DNA of 64,000 bases from Pseudomonas sp. 8O (GTDB lineage Bacteria > Pseudomonadota > Gammaproteobacteria > Pseudomonadales > Pseudomonadaceae), in assembly GCF_902506495.1 (NCBI RefSeq), contig NZ_LR733267.1, positions 546,352 through 610,351 of the forward strand, in the 5' to 3' direction. Under the pieces are notes generated by a model. It did no database searches. It saw only the letters and a program-made list of their open reading frames with translations, and had not been told where the DNA came from. This document shows positions 8,467 through 17,333 of the stretch, one piece after another. How positions within the stretch are numbered: the first letter of the stretch is position 1; each line of letters starts with the position of its first letter. The position numbers and the translations under genes were made by a program.

Positions 8467-9885
8467 CTACAGCAATTTGCCCGGATTCATCAGCCCGGAT
8501 GGATCCAGCGCCTGCTTGATGCGGGCCATCAGTTCCAGCTCCAACGGCGCCTTGTAGTGCTGCGCGGCCAGCCGCTTGGACTGGCCCAGGCCATGTTCGG
8601 CGCTGATGCTGCCGGCATCTTCCAGGACCTGATCGTAGATCACCCGCATGATCGCCTCGGCCTGCGCCTTGAACGGGCCATCCTCGGCGCCGACTGGCTT
8701 GCTGATGTTGTAATGCAGGTTGCCGTCGCCGACGTGCCCGTAGGCCACGACACGGACGCCAGGAAAAGCCAGTTGCAGCGCCTGGTCGGTACGCGCAATG
8801 AAGTCGGGAATACGGCTGACCGGCACACTGATGTCGTGCTTGAGGCTCGGCCCCTCGTGGTTCTGCGCCTCCGAGATGCCCTCGCGCAGTGCCCACAAGG
8901 CGCGCACCTGCGCATCGCTACCAGCCAGCACAGCATCCAACGCCATGCCCTTTTCGAACGCCTCGCCGATGCCCTGCTCGAGCATTTCGTTCAACGGCGC
9001 ATTGGGCTGGGTATCGCTCAGTTCGATCAGTACGTACCAGGGATGCGCTTCGGCGAAGGGATCGCTGACGCCGGTGACATGGCGCAGGACGAACTCGACG
9101 CTCTGCCGCGACATCAGCTCGAAACCTGTCAGGCGGTCGCCGCACAGACCGCGCATCTGCCCGATCAGCTCGACGGCTGCCTGTGGGCTGGGCAGCGCCA
9201 CCCAGGCGGTAGTCAGGCTGCGCACCGCCGGGAACAGCTTGAGCACGGCGGCGGTGATGATGCCCAGCGTACCCTCGCTGCCGATGAACAGGTGCTTGAG
9301 GTCATAGCCGGTATTGTCCTTGCGCAGGCCGCGCAGGCCGTCCCAGATGCGCCCGTCGGGCAGCACCACTTCCAGCCCCAGCGCCAGGTCGCGCATGTTG
9401 CCGTAACGCAGCACGGCGGTGCCACCAGCATTTGTCGCCAGGTTGCCACCGACCGTGCAGCTGCCCTCGGCACCCAACGACAGCGGGAACAACCGGCCGA
9501 CTTCGGCGGCGGCCTCCTGCAGCTGCTGCAGGATCACCCCGGCTTCGACGGTAATGGTTTCGTTGGCCACGTCCACTTCACGGATGCGCTTCATGCGCGT
9601 CAGCGACAGCACGATCTGCGCCCCGGAGTCGTCCGGAATAGAGCCGCCGCACAGGCCGGTATTGCCGCCCTGCGGCACCAGCGCGACGCCGGCCTGCACG
9701 CACAGACGCACAACGGCAGCGACCTCCTCGGTCGAGGCAGGCCGCAGCACTGCAGCCGCCTGGCCGCGATAGGCGCCGCGCCAGTCGCTCAGGTAACTCT
9801 GCATGCGCTCGGCATCGAGGATCAGGCCGGCCTCGCCGACCACGTCGCGCAGCGCCTGGATCAGATGTTCGGACAGGCCACTCAT
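8467..9885 (-). CDS. FAD-binding oxidoreductase, GlcD/D-2-hydroxyacid dehydrogenase family
   Basis: The protein has 472 residues. A PCMH-type FAD domain fills about residues 35-215 (GGNTGLCGGSIP, GAEGSCTVGGNLATNAGG, FIGSEGTLGIITA) and an FAD-oxidase C-terminal domain follows (VRVVAYGHVGDGNLHYNI, SAEHGLGQSKR). Relatives oxidise D-lactate, glycolate or D-2-hydroxyglutarate and pass electrons to quinone or ETF. The start ATG lies one base after the garD stop (TGAGATG), so it is tightly coupled to garD. Its substrate within aldarate metabolism is unknown. Confidence 0.88.
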   Translation of the reverse strand: MSGLSEHLIQALRDVVGEAGLILDAERMQSYLSDWRGAYRGQAAAVLRPASTEEVAAVVRLCVQAGVALVPQGGNTGLCGGSIPDDSGAQIVLSLTRMKRIREVDVANETITVEAGVILQQLQEAAAEVGRLFPLSLGAEGSCTVGGNLATNAGGTAVLRYGNMRDLALGLEVVLPDGRIWDGLRGLRKDNTGYDLKHLFIGSEGTLGIITAAVLKLFPAVRSLTTAWVALPSPQAAVELIGQMRGLCGDRLTGFELMSRQSVEFVLRHVTGVSDPFAEAHPWYVLIELSDTQPNAPLNEMLEQGIGEAFEKGMALDAVLAGSDAQVRALWALREGISEAQNHEGPSLKHDISVPVSRIPDFIARTDQALQLAFPGVRVVAYGHVGDGNLHYNISKPVGAEDGPFKAQAEAIMRVIYDQVLEDAGSISAEHGLGQSKRLAAQHYKAPLELELMARIKQALDPSGLMNPGKLL

Positions 9886-9886
9886 C

Positions 9887-11443
9887 TCAGGTCACCGGCG
9901 CCGGGTTGAACAGCACCAGGTCGTTGTGCAGGCGCAAGTGTTCGGCGCAGGTCTGCTTGCGACCGCTGGCCACGTCCAGGTAGAGCTGGAAGATATGCCA
10001 GCCCATTTCCTCCAGGGTCATATGCCCGGAGACGATCTGCCCGGCGTCGACGTCGATCAGGTCCGGCCAACGCTCGGCCAATTGGGTGCGCGTAGCCACC
10101 TTGATCACCGGCACCATGGACAACCCGTAAGGCGTACCGCGACCGGTGGTGAAGATGTGCAGGTTCATCCCGGCAGCCAGTTGCAGGGTGCCGCAGATGA
10201 AGTCGCTCGCCGGCGTGGCGCAGAACCACAGGCCCTTGCCACGAATGCGCTCACCCGGTGCCACGACGCCGGCAATCGGGCTGTTGCCGGATTTTGCGAT
10301 GGAGCCCATGGCCTTCTCGACGATGTTGTTCAGCCCGCCCTTCTTGTTGCCCGGCGTGGTGTTGGCGCTGCGGTCGGCCATGCCGCGCGACAGATAGCGG
10401 TCGTACCAGTCCATCTCGCGGATCAGCGCATCGGCTACCTCGACGCTGGCGGCGCGCGGCGTGAGCAAGTGGATGCCGTCACGCACCTCGGTGTTCTCGG
10501 AGAACATCACCGTGGCGCCGGCGCGCACCAGCAGATCGGCGGCCACCCCCAGAGCCGGGTTGGCGGTGATGCCGGAGAAGGCATCGCTGCCGCCGCACTG
10601 CATGCCGACCACCAGTTCGGAAGCCGGTACGGTCTCGCGGCGACGCTGATCGAGCACCTTCAGGCGCTCCTCGATCATGCTCATGATCTGCTCGACCATG
10701 CCGGTGAAACCGGTGCCGGAATCCTGCAGGCGGAACAGCCAGTCCTCCTCGTCCATGCCGTTGGTGAGCTGATCACCATCCATCAACTGGCTGGCCTGCA
10801 GCTTCTCGCAGCCGAGGCTGATCACCAGTGCCTGACCGCCGAAGTTGGGGTTGCGGCTGATGTTGTACAGGGTGCGGATCGGCACCACGGCGTCCGGCGC
10901 GTTGATTGCCACGCCGCAGCCGTAGCTGTGCGACAGCGCCACCACATCGTCGACGTTGGGGTATTTGGGCAGGAGTTCCTTGCGCACGCGCTCGACCACA
11001 TGATCGAGCACGCCGACCACGCACTGCACGGTGGTGGTCACACCGAGGATATTGCGCGTGCCGACCGTGCCATCCGGGTTGCGGAAGCCCTCGAAGCTGT
11101 AGCCCTGCAGCGGCTCGCCGGGCGAGGTCTTGATCGTCGCCTTGGGCAGGTTGTCCAGTACAGGTGGCTCGGGCATGCGCAGCACCTGCTCGGTGACCCA
11201 GCTACCAGCGGCGATGGGTTTCAGCGCATAGCCGATGACCTCGCCATAACGCACCACCTCGCCGCCCTCGGCGATGTCCACCAGCGCCACCTTGTGGCTT
11301 TGCGGGATGCCTTCGGCGGCCTTGAGGCCATCGTCGAACTGGCCGCCAGCGGCGACGCCCTGGTCATTGACCACTACACCGACGTTGTCGGTCGGGTGCA
11401 GGCGGATGTAACGGGGCGAATCCTGATGGGGAATCAACTGCAT
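9887..11443 (-). CDS. garD: Galactarate dehydratase
   Basis: The protein has 518 residues, close to E. coli GarD. A SAF-like N-terminal domain (residues about 1-90, ending in GYALKPIAAGSWV) precedes the UxaA/GarD core (SFEGFRNPDGTVGTRNILGV, LSHSYGCGVAI, VGMQCGGSDAFSGITANPALG). The enzyme dehydrates meso-galactarate to 5-dehydro-4-deoxy-D-glucarate and is iron-dependent in characterised members. It lies in the minus-strand operon between the MFS transporter and two 2-hydroxyacid oxidoreductases. A related altronate dehydratase is possible, but the neighbours favour galactarate. Confidence 0.92.
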   Translation of the reverse strand: MQLIPHQDSPRYIRLHPTDNVGVVVNDQGVAAGGQFDDGLKAAEGIPQSHKVALVDIAEGGEVVRYGEVIGYALKPIAAGSWVTEQVLRMPEPPVLDNLPKATIKTSPGEPLQGYSFEGFRNPDGTVGTRNILGVTTTVQCVVGVLDHVVERVRKELLPKYPNVDDVVALSHSYGCGVAINAPDAVVPIRTLYNISRNPNFGGQALVISLGCEKLQASQLMDGDQLTNGMDEEDWLFRLQDSGTGFTGMVEQIMSMIEERLKVLDQRRRETVPASELVVGMQCGGSDAFSGITANPALGVAADLLVRAGATVMFSENTEVRDGIHLLTPRAASVEVADALIREMDWYDRYLSRGMADRSANTTPGNKKGGLNNIVEKAMGSIAKSGNSPIAGVVAPGERIRGKGLWFCATPASDFICGTLQLAAGMNLHIFTTGRGTPYGLSMVPVIKVATRTQLAERWPDLIDVDAGQIVSGHMTLEEMGWHIFQLYLDVASGRKQTCAEHLRLHNDLVLFNPAPVT

Positions 11444-11465
11444 GACACGTGCTCCTGTTGTGCAT

Positions 11466-12791
11466 TCAGGATGTCGAGCCAGACGTGGCGTCCAGCTCGA
11501 CCCTGTGAATTTGGCCGACGATCAGGCCGAAGCTGACGACCGCCAGCAGGGCATTGAGGCCGACATAGGCCAATGCCCCATCGAAAGAACCGGTATGGCT
11601 GACCAGGTAGCCGATGACGATGGGTGTGGTAATCGCCGCCAGGTTGCCGAAGGTGTTGAACAACCCACCGGACAGGCCGAGGATCTGCCGTGGCGAGGTG
11701 TCGGCCACCAACGTCCAACCCAGCGAGCCGAGGCCCTTGCCGAAGAACGCCAGGGCCATCAGCGCCACCACCGCAGTGTCGCTGTCGGCGAAGATGCACA
11801 GCATCAGGCTGCTCGACAGCAGCAGGCCGAGCACCATCGGCAGCTTGCGCGCCAGGGTCAGCGAATGGCCGCGACGCAGCATGCCGTCGGACAACAGCCC
11901 GCCAAGCACGCCGCCGACACAGCCACTGATAGCCGGCAATGCAGCGGCAAAACCGGCACCGAGAATACTCATGCCGCGCGCCTGCACCAGATAGACCGGA
12001 AACCAGGTCAGAAAGAAGTAGGTAATGGCGTTGTTGCAGTATTGGCCGAGATAGATGCCAATCATCGTGCGCTGCCGAAGCAGCAGGCCGAGGTATCGCC
12101 ACTGCGAGCTGCCGGCACTGCCGCGCGGCCCTTCCAGATCGATCAGCGCCCCGCCTCGTTCCAGGTAGGCCAACTCGGCCGCCTCGATACCTGGATGCTG
12201 GCGTGGCCCGTACAGCTGCTTCAACCACAGCAGTGACAACGCCAGGCCGAGGCAACCGAGCACGATGAATACCGCTTGCCAACCCATGGTTTGCACCACC
12301 CAGCCCATCAATGGGGCGAACAGCGCGGTGGCAGCATACTGCGCCGAGCTGGAGATGGCCGTGGCGGTGGCGCGCTCGGCAGTGGGAAACCAGGAGGCGA
12401 TGATCCGGGCGTTGCCGGGAAAGCACGGCGCGCTGGCGAAACCCACCAGCAGCCGCAGCAAAAACATCGAGGTCACCGCCCAGGTGGTCGGCAGCCAGCC
12501 GACGAAACCCTGCAGCAGAGTCAGCGCCGACCAGATGAACAGCGCCAGGGTATAGACGGGTTTGGTGCCGAAGCGGTCGAACAGCCAACCGCCGGGAATC
12601 TGCCCGATGACGTAGGCCCAGCCGAAGGCCGAGAAGATGTAGCCGAGCGTCACCGCGTCGATGCCCAGGCCGGCCTGCATCGCAGAACCGGCGACGGAGA
12701 GGCTGGAGCGATCGGCGAAGGTGATGGTGGTGACCAGAAACAGCATCAGCAGGATGCTGTAGCGCACACGACCCGGTTTGGCATCTGGCAT
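11466..12791 (-). CDS. MFS transporter, glucarate/galactarate (GudP) type
   Basis: The protein has 441 residues from the ATG at 12791; an upstream ATG at 12842 would add 17 residues without membrane character. Twelve helices are predicted. The anion:cation symporter signatures are present (ITFADRSSLSVAG in helix 1, GWAYVIGQIPGGWLFDRFGTKPVY between helices 2 and 3). Close relatives (GudP, GarP) import D-glucarate and galactarate with protons. The gene ends 22 bases before the garD start, so it is cotranscribed with garD. Substrate is inferred from family and context. Confidence 0.85.
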   Translation of the reverse strand: MPDAKPGRVRYSILLMLFLVTTITFADRSSLSVAGSAMQAGLGIDAVTLGYIFSAFGWAYVIGQIPGGWLFDRFGTKPVYTLALFIWSALTLLQGFVGWLPTTWAVTSMFLLRLLVGFASAPCFPGNARIIASWFPTAERATATAISSSAQYAATALFAPLMGWVVQTMGWQAVFIVLGCLGLALSLLWLKQLYGPRQHPGIEAAELAYLERGGALIDLEGPRGSAGSSQWRYLGLLLRQRTMIGIYLGQYCNNAITYFFLTWFPVYLVQARGMSILGAGFAAALPAISGCVGGVLGGLLSDGMLRRGHSLTLARKLPMVLGLLLSSSLMLCIFADSDTAVVALMALAFFGKGLGSLGWTLVADTSPRQILGLSGGLFNTFGNLAAITTPIVIGYLVSHTGSFDGALAYVGLNALLAVVSFGLIVGQIHRVELDATSGSTS

Positions 12792-12897
12792 CGGCAAGGC
12801 TCGTGAGACAGAAGGAAAGGCTGAGCCGGTAAGGTGGGCCACGTCAGACCGTAGAGTGGGCCGGGCGGCGCTCCGCGTCAGCCACGGTCATCAACCC

Positions 12898-12953
12898 GTA
12901 GGGTGGGCTTTAGCCCACCGATTGTAGTCACGGTGGGCTGAAGCCCACCCTAC
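12898..12953. repeat. REP-like inverted repeat between gudD and the MFS gene
   Basis: GTAGGGTGGGCTTTAGCCCACC at 12898-12919 is answered by the near-exact reverse complement ending CCCACCCTAC at 12953. It is the GTAGGGTG intergenic family. It separates two halves of a same-strand gene cluster and could cause differential mRNA stability. Confidence 0.7.
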
Positions 12954-12981
12954 AAAGCCACGGAGCGGCACCAGACTCAGC

Positions 12982-14331
12982 TCAACGCACCAGGCAGGGC
13001 TTCTTGTTATTGAAGGTCCAGCCCGGAATCAGGTACTGCATGGCCACCGCGTCATCACGTGCGCCCAGGCCCTTGGCCTGATACAGCTCATGCGCCTTGG
13101 CCAGTGCGTCCCAGTCCAGCTCGACGCCGAGGCCCGGCGTTTTCGGCACTTGCACCAGACCACCTTCGATACGCAGCGGGTTGCGCGTCAGGTACTGGCC
13201 ATCCTGCCAGATCCAGTGGGTATCGATGGCAGTGACGCGGCCCGGTGCAGCAGCGGCGACGTGGGTGAACATGGCCAGCGAGATGTCGAAGTGGTTGTTC
13301 GAGTGTGAGCCCCAGGTCAAGCCCCAGTCGTTGCACATCTGCGCCACACGCACGGAACCGGCCATGGTCCAGAAGTGCGGGTCGGCCAGCGGAATGTCCA
13401 CCGATTGCAGGGAGATGGTGTGGCCCATCTGCCGCCAGTCAGTGGCGATCATGTTGGTCGCTGTGGGCAGACCGGTGGCGCGGCGGAATTCGGCCATCAC
13501 CTCGCGGCCGGAATAACCGTTCTCGGCACCGCAAGGGTCTTCGGCATAAGCCAGCACGCCGTGCAGGTCACGGCACAGGGCGATGGCCTGATCCAGCGAC
13601 CAGCCGCCATTGGGGTCCAGCGTCACACGAGCCTCGGGGAAGCGCGCGGCCAGGGCACGAATCGCCTCGACTTCGGCTTCGCCATGCAGCACGCCGCCCT
13701 TTAGCTTGAAGTCGTTGAAGCCATAGCGCGCATGCGCGGCATCGGCCTGTTGAACGATGCTTTCCGGGGTCAGCGCGGTCTGATTGCGTACACGCTCCCA
13801 GGTGTCATCGGCATCGCGCTCGTCGCGGTAAGCGAGGTCGGTCTTGTCCTTGTCACCGACGAAGAACAGATAACCGAGCATCTCCACCGCATCACGCTGC
13901 TGGCCTTCGCCAAGCAGAGCGGCGACTGGCACGCCGAGGTGCTGGCCGAGCAGGTCGAGCAGCGCCGACTCCAGCGCGGTGACGGCGTGGATGGTGATGC
14001 GCAGGTCGAAGGTCTGCAGGCCGCGACCGCCGGAATCGCGATCAGCGAAGGCGCGGCGCACCTGATTGAGCAATGCGTTGTAGTTGCCGACCGGCTGGCC
14101 GACGAGCATGGAGCGTGCGTCTTCGAGGGTCTTGCGAATGCCCTCGCCGCCGGGGACTTCGCCGACACCGACATGGCCGGCGCTGTCCTTGAGAATGAGG
14201 ATGTTGCGAGTGAAATACGGGCCGTGGGCTCCGCTCAGGTTGAGCAGCATGCTGTCTTGACCGGCTACCGGTACGACTTGCAGCTCGGTGATCAGCGGAG
14301 TGCCGACAGCGGCAGGAATCTGTGAAGTCAT
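12982..14331 (-). CDS. gudD: Glucarate dehydratase (copy 1)
   Basis: The protein has 449 residues from the ATG at 14331, chosen because AGGG precedes it at a suitable distance and the enolase-superfamily N-terminal domain begins at once (TPLITELQVVPVAGQDSMLLN). The barrel domain carries KxK (FKLKGG), metal-binding acidic residues (TLDPNGGW, YAEDPCG) and the His of GSHSNNHFDIS. The enzyme dehydrates D-glucarate or L-idarate to 5-dehydro-4-deoxyglucarate. It lies 111 bases after kdgD on the same strand. It is clearly related to the second copy at 15904 but differs throughout, so the duplication is not recent. Confidence 0.92.
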   Translation of the reverse strand: MTSQIPAAVGTPLITELQVVPVAGQDSMLLNLSGAHGPYFTRNILILKDSAGHVGVGEVPGGEGIRKTLEDARSMLVGQPVGNYNALLNQVRRAFADRDSGGRGLQTFDLRITIHAVTALESALLDLLGQHLGVPVAALLGEGQQRDAVEMLGYLFFVGDKDKTDLAYRDERDADDTWERVRNQTALTPESIVQQADAAHARYGFNDFKLKGGVLHGEAEVEAIRALAARFPEARVTLDPNGGWSLDQAIALCRDLHGVLAYAEDPCGAENGYSGREVMAEFRRATGLPTATNMIATDWRQMGHTISLQSVDIPLADPHFWTMAGSVRVAQMCNDWGLTWGSHSNNHFDISLAMFTHVAAAAPGRVTAIDTHWIWQDGQYLTRNPLRIEGGLVQVPKTPGLGVELDWDALAKAHELYQAKGLGARDDAVAMQYLIPGWTFNNKKPCLVR

Positions 14332-14442
14332 GAGCGTTACCCTGTTGTTCTTATGCGGGTTCGACAATGGTTCAGCGCGGTCGCGCCCGGCCTGCCGGAG
14401 CGCGACTGGGCCGCTTGCCGAGGCGAGCGGCCACCTGCGGTA

Positions 14443-15354
14443 TTACTGTGCGCCTTGCGCTTCGATCAGCTTGGCCAGGGCCTCATACTCGTCCGGCAGC
14501 AGATCGGTCAGCGGCGCACGGACCGGACCAGCGTCGTAACCGACGATCTTGGCACCGGCCTTGACGATGCTCACGGCATAGCCGGCCTTGCGATTGCGGA
14601 TATCCAGGTACGGCAGGAAGAAATCGTCGATCAGCTTGCCAACGGTGGCGTGATCTTCTGCGGCAATGGCGCGGTAGAAGTCCATGGCGGTTTTCGGGAT
14701 GAAGTTGAACACAGCCGAGGAATAGACCGGGACACCCAGCGCTCGGTAAGCCGCGGCATAGACTTCAGCGGTCGGCAGGCCGCCGAGGTAGGTCAGGCGC
14801 TCACCCAGGCGGCGACGGATCGACACCATCAGCTCGATGTCGCCCAGGCCGTCCTTGTAGCCGATCAGGTTCGGGCAGCGCTCGGCCAGTTGCTCCAGCA
14901 GATTGGCATTGAGGCGGCAGACGTTACGGTTGTAGATCACCACACCGATCTTCACCGACTTGCAGACCTGCTCGACGTGAGCGGCGACGCCGTCCTGAGA
15001 GGCTTCGGTCAGGTAGTGCGGCAGCAGCAGCAAGCCCTTGGCGCCCAGACGCTCGGCTTCCTGCGCCATCTGGATGGCAACGCGAGTCGGGCCGCCAACG
15101 CCAGCCAGGATAGGCACGGACTTTTCGCAGGTATCAACGGCTGTCTTGATCACGGCGCTGTATTCGTCCGGCGCCAGGGAGAAGAACTCGCCAGTACCAC
15201 CGGCAGCGAACAGGGCGGAAGCACCGTAAGGCGCCAGCCACTCGAGGCGGCGCACGTAGCCGGTCTGGTTGAAATCACCGGCGGCATCGAAGTCGGTCAC
15301 CGGGAAAGACAGCAGACCAGAAGAGAGGATGGACTTAAGTTCTTGTGGATTCAT
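14443..15354 (-). CDS. kdgD: 5-dehydro-4-deoxyglucarate dehydratase
   Basis: The protein has 303 residues, a (beta/alpha)8 barrel of the DHDPS/NAL family. It has the Schiff-base lysine in IGYKDGLGD, the tyrosine in VVIYNRN and the GGTGEFFSL phosphate-loop region. It converts 5-dehydro-4-deoxy-D-glucarate to 2,5-dioxopentanoate with loss of CO2 and water, the step on which all aldarate dehydratases here converge. It is the first gene of the minus-strand operon and is divergent from the gudD copy 2 operon; the shared region carries candidate operators. Confidence 0.93.
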   Translation of the reverse strand: MNPQELKSILSSGLLSFPVTDFDAAGDFNQTGYVRRLEWLAPYGASALFAAGGTGEFFSLAPDEYSAVIKTAVDTCEKSVPILAGVGGPTRVAIQMAQEAERLGAKGLLLLPHYLTEASQDGVAAHVEQVCKSVKIGVVIYNRNVCRLNANLLEQLAERCPNLIGYKDGLGDIELMVSIRRRLGERLTYLGGLPTAEVYAAAYRALGVPVYSSAVFNFIPKTAMDFYRAIAAEDHATVGKLIDDFFLPYLDIRNRKAGYAVSIVKAGAKIVGYDAGPVRAPLTDLLPDEYEALAKLIEAQGAQ

Positions 15355-15416
15355 TATGCGAACACCCTAGTAAAGCGAGTTGTGAGGAATAGCGTCAGCC
15401 GCAGCTGTAGAGATAC

Positions 15417-15652
15417 GTTATCGTACAACAACAAAAAAAACACCAGTTTTTATATCGTCCGTTCGTCGAAGATTTCCCTCCCCTCGCCCGCCTCGCCAGA
15501 AAACCGCTACACAAGCGCCAAGCTCAGACTAGAGCAGGCTCCATGATCACGCCAACGAAAATGGCAGCGCAATCATCATTGCTCATGAGCAGCGTTGACA
15601 GGTCAGGAACAGACTGGTACTAATTTCACCAAGTCATACGACAACCTATGAC
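15417..15652. promoter_or_regulatory. Divergent control region kdgD/gudD with three candidate operators
   Basis: The AT-rich gap from 15355 to 15682 separates the two aldarate operons. GTTATCGTACAAC at 15417-15429 on the plus strand and GTTGTCGTATGAC on the minus strand (15633-15645) match at 10 of 13 positions, as expected for two copies of one operator, one near each promoter. The second is part of a dyad GTCATA-N8-TATGAC (15633-15652). GCGCAATCAT at 15567-15576 recurs in the palindrome upstream of the talarate dehydratase gene at 22720. The motif style suggests a GntR/FadR-type regulator, but none is encoded in the window. Confidence 0.5.
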
Positions 15653-15682
15653 ATTCCAATAAAAACAAAACGAGGCCAGGTC

Positions 15683-15847
15683 ATGTCACAGACCTTCACT
15701 GCCGCCACCTGCTGCCAACGTGCGCATCGTTACATCGCTGCCAGCCCCCGTCAGTACGGCGCAGCCTGCACTGGCTTCGTTGCCATCCTTGCCCATGCTC
15801 AAGCTTGCTGCAGCGCGGATCGCCTGCTGATCCCGGTGCACGACTGA
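15683..15847 (+). CDS. Possible 54-residue upstream ORF (leader?)
   Basis: ATG at 15683 opens a 54-codon frame ending TGA at 15845-15847, 56 bases before the gudD copy 2 start. The peptide is Ala- and Cys-rich, with two Cys-Cys pairs and no recognisable domain. A GAGGCCAGG stretch precedes the ATG. It could be a leader peptide, a small protein or a chance frame; codon bias alone cannot decide. Confidence 0.25.
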   Translation: MSQTFTAATCCQRAHRYIAASPRQYGAACTGFVAILAHAQACCSADRLLIPVHD

Positions 15848-15903
15848 ACCGTACCTTCGCCATTGCGGCCGAGGGCCGCACCAAGTCCGGAGCCCCTGCC
15901 AAG

Positions 15904-17298
15904 ATGTACGAAGCCCCCCGCAACAGCACACCTCAGATCGTCGAGATGCAAGTCATCCCGGTTGCCGGCCATGACAGCATGTTGCTCAACCTGTGTGGCG
16001 CCCACGCCCCCTACTTCACCCGCAATCTGGTGCTGCTCAAGGACACTGCCGGGCACATCGGCTGTGGCGAGGTCCCCGGTGGCGAAGGCATCCGTCAGGC
16101 ACTGGAACGCTGCCGCGAGCTGGTGATCGGCCAACCGGTCGGTCGCTACAACCGCATCCTCAATAGCCTGCGCCAGGCCATCGCCGGGCCGGCCAAAGGG
16201 CCACAGACCACCCAGCATCAGGTCACATCTGAATCCGAGGCACGTGTGCTCAAGCAGCCGCACGAGATCAACCTGCGCCTGGACAACGTGATTACCGCAG
16301 TAGAAGCCGCCCTGCTCGACCTGCTCGGCCAACATCTGGACGTGCCGGCCTGCGAACTGCTTGGCAGCGGCCAGCAACGCGACCATGTGCCGATGCTCGC
16401 CTACCTCTTCTATATCGGTGAACGTCAGCGCAGCGACCTGCCCTACCTCGCCGGCCAAGGTTCGCATGACGACTGGTATCACCTGCGCCATCAGGCCGCG
16501 ATGACACCGCAGGCCATCGCCCGCCTGGCCGAAGCCGCCCATGCGCGCTATGGCTTCAACGACTTCAAGCTCAAGGGCGGCGTGATGCGTGGCGCCGAGG
16601 AAATGGACGCGATCCGCGCGATCAAGGCGCGCTTCCCTGATGCCCGCGTCACCCTCGACCCCAACGGCGCCTGGTCGCTGGATGAAGCCATCGCCCTGTG
16701 CCAGGGCCAGAACCATGTGCTGGCCTACGCCGAAGACCCTTGCGGCCCGGAGAACGGCTATTCCGGCCGCGAGGTGATGGCCGAGTTCAAGCGTGCCACC
16801 GGCATTCCTACCGCCACCAACATGGTCGCCACCGACTGGCGGCAAATGGGTCACTCACTGCGCCTCGAGGCGGTGGACATCCCGCTGGCCGACCCGCACT
16901 TCTGGACCATGCAGGGCGCTGTACGCCTCGGTCAGGTATGTGAGGAATTCGGCCTGACCTGGGGCTCGCACTCCAACAACCATTTCGACATTTCCCTGGC
17001 CATGTTCACTCATGCCGCCGCAGCCGTGCCGGGCCGCGTCACCGCCATCGACACGCACTGGATCTGGCAGGAAGGCGAAGAGCGCCTGACCCGCGAACCG
17101 CTGCAGATCATCGGTGGTCAGGTAGAGGTTCCCAGCAAGCCCGGCCTCGGCATCGAGCCGGACATGGAGCGGATCATGGCCGCTCATGAGCTTTACAAGA
17201 AGGTGGCCAACGGCGCGCGTGACGACGCCATGGCCATGCAGTACCTGGTTCCGGGTTGGCAGTACGACCCGAAACGTCCCAGCCTCGGCCGCGACTGA
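15904..17298 (+). CDS. gudD: Glucarate dehydratase (copy 2)
   Basis: The protein has 464 residues from the ATG at 15904; the frame is open further upstream, but alignment with copy 1 starts at residue 8 (STPQIVEMQVIPVAGHDSMLLN) and GGAG precedes the ATG. It carries the same enolase-superfamily set: FKLKGG, TLDPNGAW, YAEDPCG and SHSNNHFDIS. Compared with copy 1 it has an insertion near residue 100 (GPAKGPQTTQHQVTSESEA). Same reaction expected. It leads the plus-strand operon with the TctC-TctB-TctA transporter, so this copy probably serves substrate taken up by that system. Confidence 0.92.
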   Translation: MYEAPRNSTPQIVEMQVIPVAGHDSMLLNLCGAHAPYFTRNLVLLKDTAGHIGCGEVPGGEGIRQALERCRELVIGQPVGRYNRILNSLRQAIAGPAKGPQTTQHQVTSESEARVLKQPHEINLRLDNVITAVEAALLDLLGQHLDVPACELLGSGQQRDHVPMLAYLFYIGERQRSDLPYLAGQGSHDDWYHLRHQAAMTPQAIARLAEAAHARYGFNDFKLKGGVMRGAEEMDAIRAIKARFPDARVTLDPNGAWSLDEAIALCQGQNHVLAYAEDPCGPENGYSGREVMAEFKRATGIPTATNMVATDWRQMGHSLRLEAVDIPLADPHFWTMQGAVRLGQVCEEFGLTWGSHSNNHFDISLAMFTHAAAAVPGRVTAIDTHWIWQEGEERLTREPLQIIGGQVEVPSKPGLGIEPDMERIMAAHELYKKVANGARDDAMAMQYLVPGWQYDPKRPSLGRD

Positions 17299-17333
17299 CT
17301 CGCGCGGCTTTCATCCCAAACCGGAGTATTCCA

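Noticed and set aside
7256..11536. Three long plus-strand frames opposite the aldarate operon
   Set aside because: They lie opposite well-recognised 2-hydroxyacid dehydrogenase, FAD oxidoreductase and GarD genes and show His/Gln/Arg-rich shadow composition without any domain.
15799..16854. Minus-strand frame of 351 codons opposite gudD copy 2
   Set aside because: Antisense shadow of a well-supported enzyme.
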